From: JANQRA01 sp035550735
GTDB taxonomy: Bacteria; Actinomycetota; Acidimicrobiia; Spongiisociales; ZC4RG35
Direction: 5' to 3'
Assembly: GCA_035550735.1 (NCBI GenBank)
Contig: DASZOM010000037.1
Coordinates: forward strand, 1-50,980
DNA length: 50,980 nt
Below are positions 49,336-50,980 of this stretch, one piece after another (within the stretch, counting starts at the first letter, position 1; each line of letters begins with the position of its first letter). The notes below the pieces were generated by a model. That model ran no database searches, had not been told where the DNA came from, and worked only from the letters and a program-made list of their open reading frames with translations. A program made the translations under genes and the position numbers.

Positions 49336-50241
49336 ATGAGAGTCGTCGAGTTGTCAGGCGGTGTGGGTGGGGCCAGGTTGGCGCGGGGACTTGCCGCCCT
49401 GGATGACGTCGAGCTGACCGTCGTCGTCAACGTGGGCGACGATGCCGAGAATCACGGCTTCCACATCTCCCCCGACGTGGACACGGTCATCTACACGCTG
49501 GCCGGCGTGGAGGGGCCCCAGGGATGGGGCCGGGCCTGGGACACCTTCAACTTCAACACCGAGCTCGCCCGCTTCGGCGTGGACAACACCTTCCGGCTAG
49601 GTGACCTCGACCTCGCCTTGAAGGTCTTCCGAACCGTCGAGATGGCGAAAGGCACTCCGCTCTCGAAGGTGACGTCGGCGGCTGCCGACGGGTTCGGGGT
49701 CTCTGCCGCGGTCCTTCCCGCCACCGACGACCGTCTTCGCACCGAGGTTCGGCTCGACGATGGCTGGATCGGCTTCCAGGAGTACTTCGTGGCGCGAGGT
49801 CATCGCGACGTCGTCCATGAGGTGCGCTTCATAGGTGCCGACCGGGCGGTCCCTGCGCCGGGGGTCGTCGAGGCGATCGCCACCGCCGACCTCGTGGTCA
49901 TCGGCCCCTCCAACCCGCCACTGTCGGTCTGGCCCATCCTGGCTGTGCCCGGGTTGCGCCCTGCGGTCGACGAGCACCCGGCGGTGGTCGCGGTGAGCCC
50001 TCTGATCGGCGGAAAGACCGTCAAGGGCCCGGCGGATCGGGTGATGTCATCTCTCGGGCTCGGCACCGGAAACCATGCGGTGGTCGACTCGTATCGCGGG
50101 CTCATCGACCGCCTCGTCATCGACAACACCGACTCCGCCGACGCTGCCTCGTTACGTGACGTGGAGGTGGTGGTGACCGACACCCTCATCACCGATCCGA
50201 AGCAGGCGACCCGTCTCGCCAGAGAGCTGGTGGAAGGGTGA
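49336..50241 (+). CDS. fbiA: 2-phospho-L-lactate transferase (F420 biosynthesis)
   Basis: Transfers a lactyl or enolpyruvyl phosphate unit to Fo, forming the F420-0 skeleton. The 301 aa start VELSGGVGGARLARGL, then VVNVGDDAENHGFHISPDVDTVIYTLAG and VIGPSNPPLSVWPIL, signatures of CofD/FbiA. First gene of a two-gene operon, 4-nt overlap with fbiB. The ATG has GAGGGG directly against it, a poor SD spacing. Confidence 0.95.
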   Translation: MRVVELSGGVGGARLARGLAALDDVELTVVVNVGDDAENHGFHISPDVDTVIYTLAGVEGPQGWGRAWDTFNFNTELARFGVDNTFRLGDLDLALKVFRTVEMAKGTPLSKVTSAAADGFGVSAAVLPATDDRLRTEVRLDDGWIGFQEYFVARGHRDVVHEVRFIGADRAVPAPGVVEAIATADLVVIGPSNPPLSVWPILAVPGLRPAVDEHPAVVAVSPLIGGKTVKGPADRVMSSLGLGTGNHAVVDSYRGLIDRLVIDNTDSADAASLRDVEVVVTDTLITDPKQATRLARELVEG

Positions 50242-50936
50242 CTCTCGAAGTCCATCCGCTGACCGGCGTCGGGGAGGTGCGCCAGGGTGACGACATCGCC
50301 ACCCTGATCGAGCCTGCCTTGCGAGCGATCGGGCCTCGTGCAGGAGATGTGGTGGTGGTGACCCACAAGGTGGTCTCCAAGGCCGAAGGCGCGGTCCGCA
50401 CCATCGAAGGCGACGAGAAGGACTTCAAGAGGAGGCTGGTCGAGGAGGTGGCCGCGTCCATCGTGCGCCGCCGCGGAGACCTGATCATCGCCGAGACCAA
50501 ACACGGCTTTGTGTGCGCCAACGCCGGCGTGGACCGCTCCAACGCCGCCGTCGGGACCATGATCCTCCTCCCCGACGACCCGGATCGCTCGGCACACCGG
50601 ATCAGGACCCGGCTGGAGCGGCTTCTCGGCGTCGACATGCCGGTGATCATCTCTGACACGTTCGGCCGTCCGTGGAGACGCGGGCTGACCGACATCGCCA
50701 TCGGACTGTCGGGACTGGCGCCGATCCTCGACCTGAAGGGCACCAAGGACTGGTCAGGTCGTGAGCTCGAGGTGACCGAGATCGCCGTGGCCGACGAGAT
50801 CGCGGCAGCCGCCGACCTGGTCATGGGCAAATCCGGTGGCATCCCCGCCGCCCTGGTCCGGGGTTACGACGTCCCCCCCGGCGATGGGAGGGGCACGGAC
50901 CTGATCAGACCGGTGAACGAGGATCTGTTCCGTTAG
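50238..50936 (+). CDS. fbiB: Coenzyme F420:L-glutamate ligase, single-domain
   Basis: Adds glutamates to F420-0 with GTP. The 232 aa are the CofE domain only: VVVTHKVVSKAEGAVR, the metal-binding DTFGRPWRRGLTDIAIG, and VTEIAVADEIAAAADLVMGK. Mycobacterial FbiB (about 450 aa) has a fused C-terminal FMN domain that reduces dehydro-F420-0; here the protein stops before it. GTG start, 4-nt overlap with fbiA. The cofE name fits equally well. Confidence 0.92.
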   Translation: MTLEVHPLTGVGEVRQGDDIATLIEPALRAIGPRAGDVVVVTHKVVSKAEGAVRTIEGDEKDFKRRLVEEVAASIVRRRGDLIIAETKHGFVCANAGVDRSNAAVGTMILLPDDPDRSAHRIRTRLERLLGVDMPVIISDTFGRPWRRGLTDIAIGLSGLAPILDLKGTKDWSGRELEVTEIAVADEIAAAADLVMGKSGGIPAALVRGYDVPPGDGRGTDLIRPVNEDLFR

Positions 50937-50961
50937 CGAGCCCGCCGTGAAACCCAGGGTT

Positions 50962-50980
50962 GGGGGGGGGGGGGGGGGGG
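50962..50980. other. Terminal run of 19 G
   Basis: The contig ends in an uninterrupted G run with no flanking sequence. Such ends are common artefacts of two-colour sequencing or assembly, so this stretch should not be read as genomic. Confidence 0.8.

Overview
The window reads as one chromosomal contig of a high-GC actinobacterium. The evidence is gene order more than any single gene. The blocks ftsE-ftsX-smpB-ssrA next to prfB and secA, tig-clpP-clpX, and fbiA/fbiB facing a glycosyltransferase, DUF5719, DUF3499, phosphomannomutase, Trm112-like, SIS isomerase and ahcY series are typical of Actinomycetota. A full mreBCD-mrdA-rodA set, the absence of mycolate genes and the mix of LPFTG-anchored proteins would fit a deep-branching class such as Acidimicrobiia. 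That placement is inference and only moderately secure. The contig ends in a run of 19 G, which looks like an assembly or sequencing artefact.

Layout: 1-3.6 kb carries obg, rpmA, rplU and an RNase E/G gene. 3.7-10 kb has thymidine kinase and the rod-shape/elongasome operon mreB-mreC-mreD-mrdA-rodA, with ndk and folC upstream. 11.9-17.7 kb is an accessory island of three tandem cassettes for cell-wall-anchored repeat proteins. 17.8-21.4 kb holds clpX, clpP, tig and three tRNA genes. 21.4-22.2 kb has an HNH-type ORF and three tRNA genes on the other strand. 22.2-29.6 kb is housekeeping and catabolism: type II NADH dehydrogenase, rdgB, RNase PH, an MBL-fold hydrolase, pdxH, a DUF983 protein, an acyl-CoA dehydrogenase/HMG-CoA lyase pair and an APH-family kinase. 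29.6-37.3 kb has ssrA, smpB, ftsX, ftsE, prfB, secA, an orphan NarL-type regulator and a ComF-like gene. 37.3-49.3 kb is a sugar-nucleotide and envelope glycosylation block starting at ahcY. 49.3-50.9 kb is fbiA-fbiB for cofactor F420.

The most interesting part is the island at 11.9-17.7 kb. Each of the three surface-protein genes is preceded by the same roughly 125-nt transcribed leader. The three leaders differ in sequence but keep their helices through compensatory changes. Each has a 5' hairpin, an 8-bp hairpin whose loop is complementary to a downstream segment (a possible pseudoknot), and an outer helix. The 3' strand of the outer helix can instead pair with the GGGATAGG just before the start codon. 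This is the architecture expected of a translational riboswitch or similar cis-acting RNA, and I do not recognise its class. Two copies have a TTGACA-N18-CACTRT promoter placed so that the RNA would start at the first helix, and all three cassettes end in a strong GC-rich hairpin. The proteins carry one, two and three copies of the same disulfide-bracketed repeat before an LPFTG sorting signal. The third gene has an extra 19-codon leader ORF between the RNA element and its start codon.

Most of the rest is compact operons with 1-4 nt start/stop overlaps, which settled many start codons.
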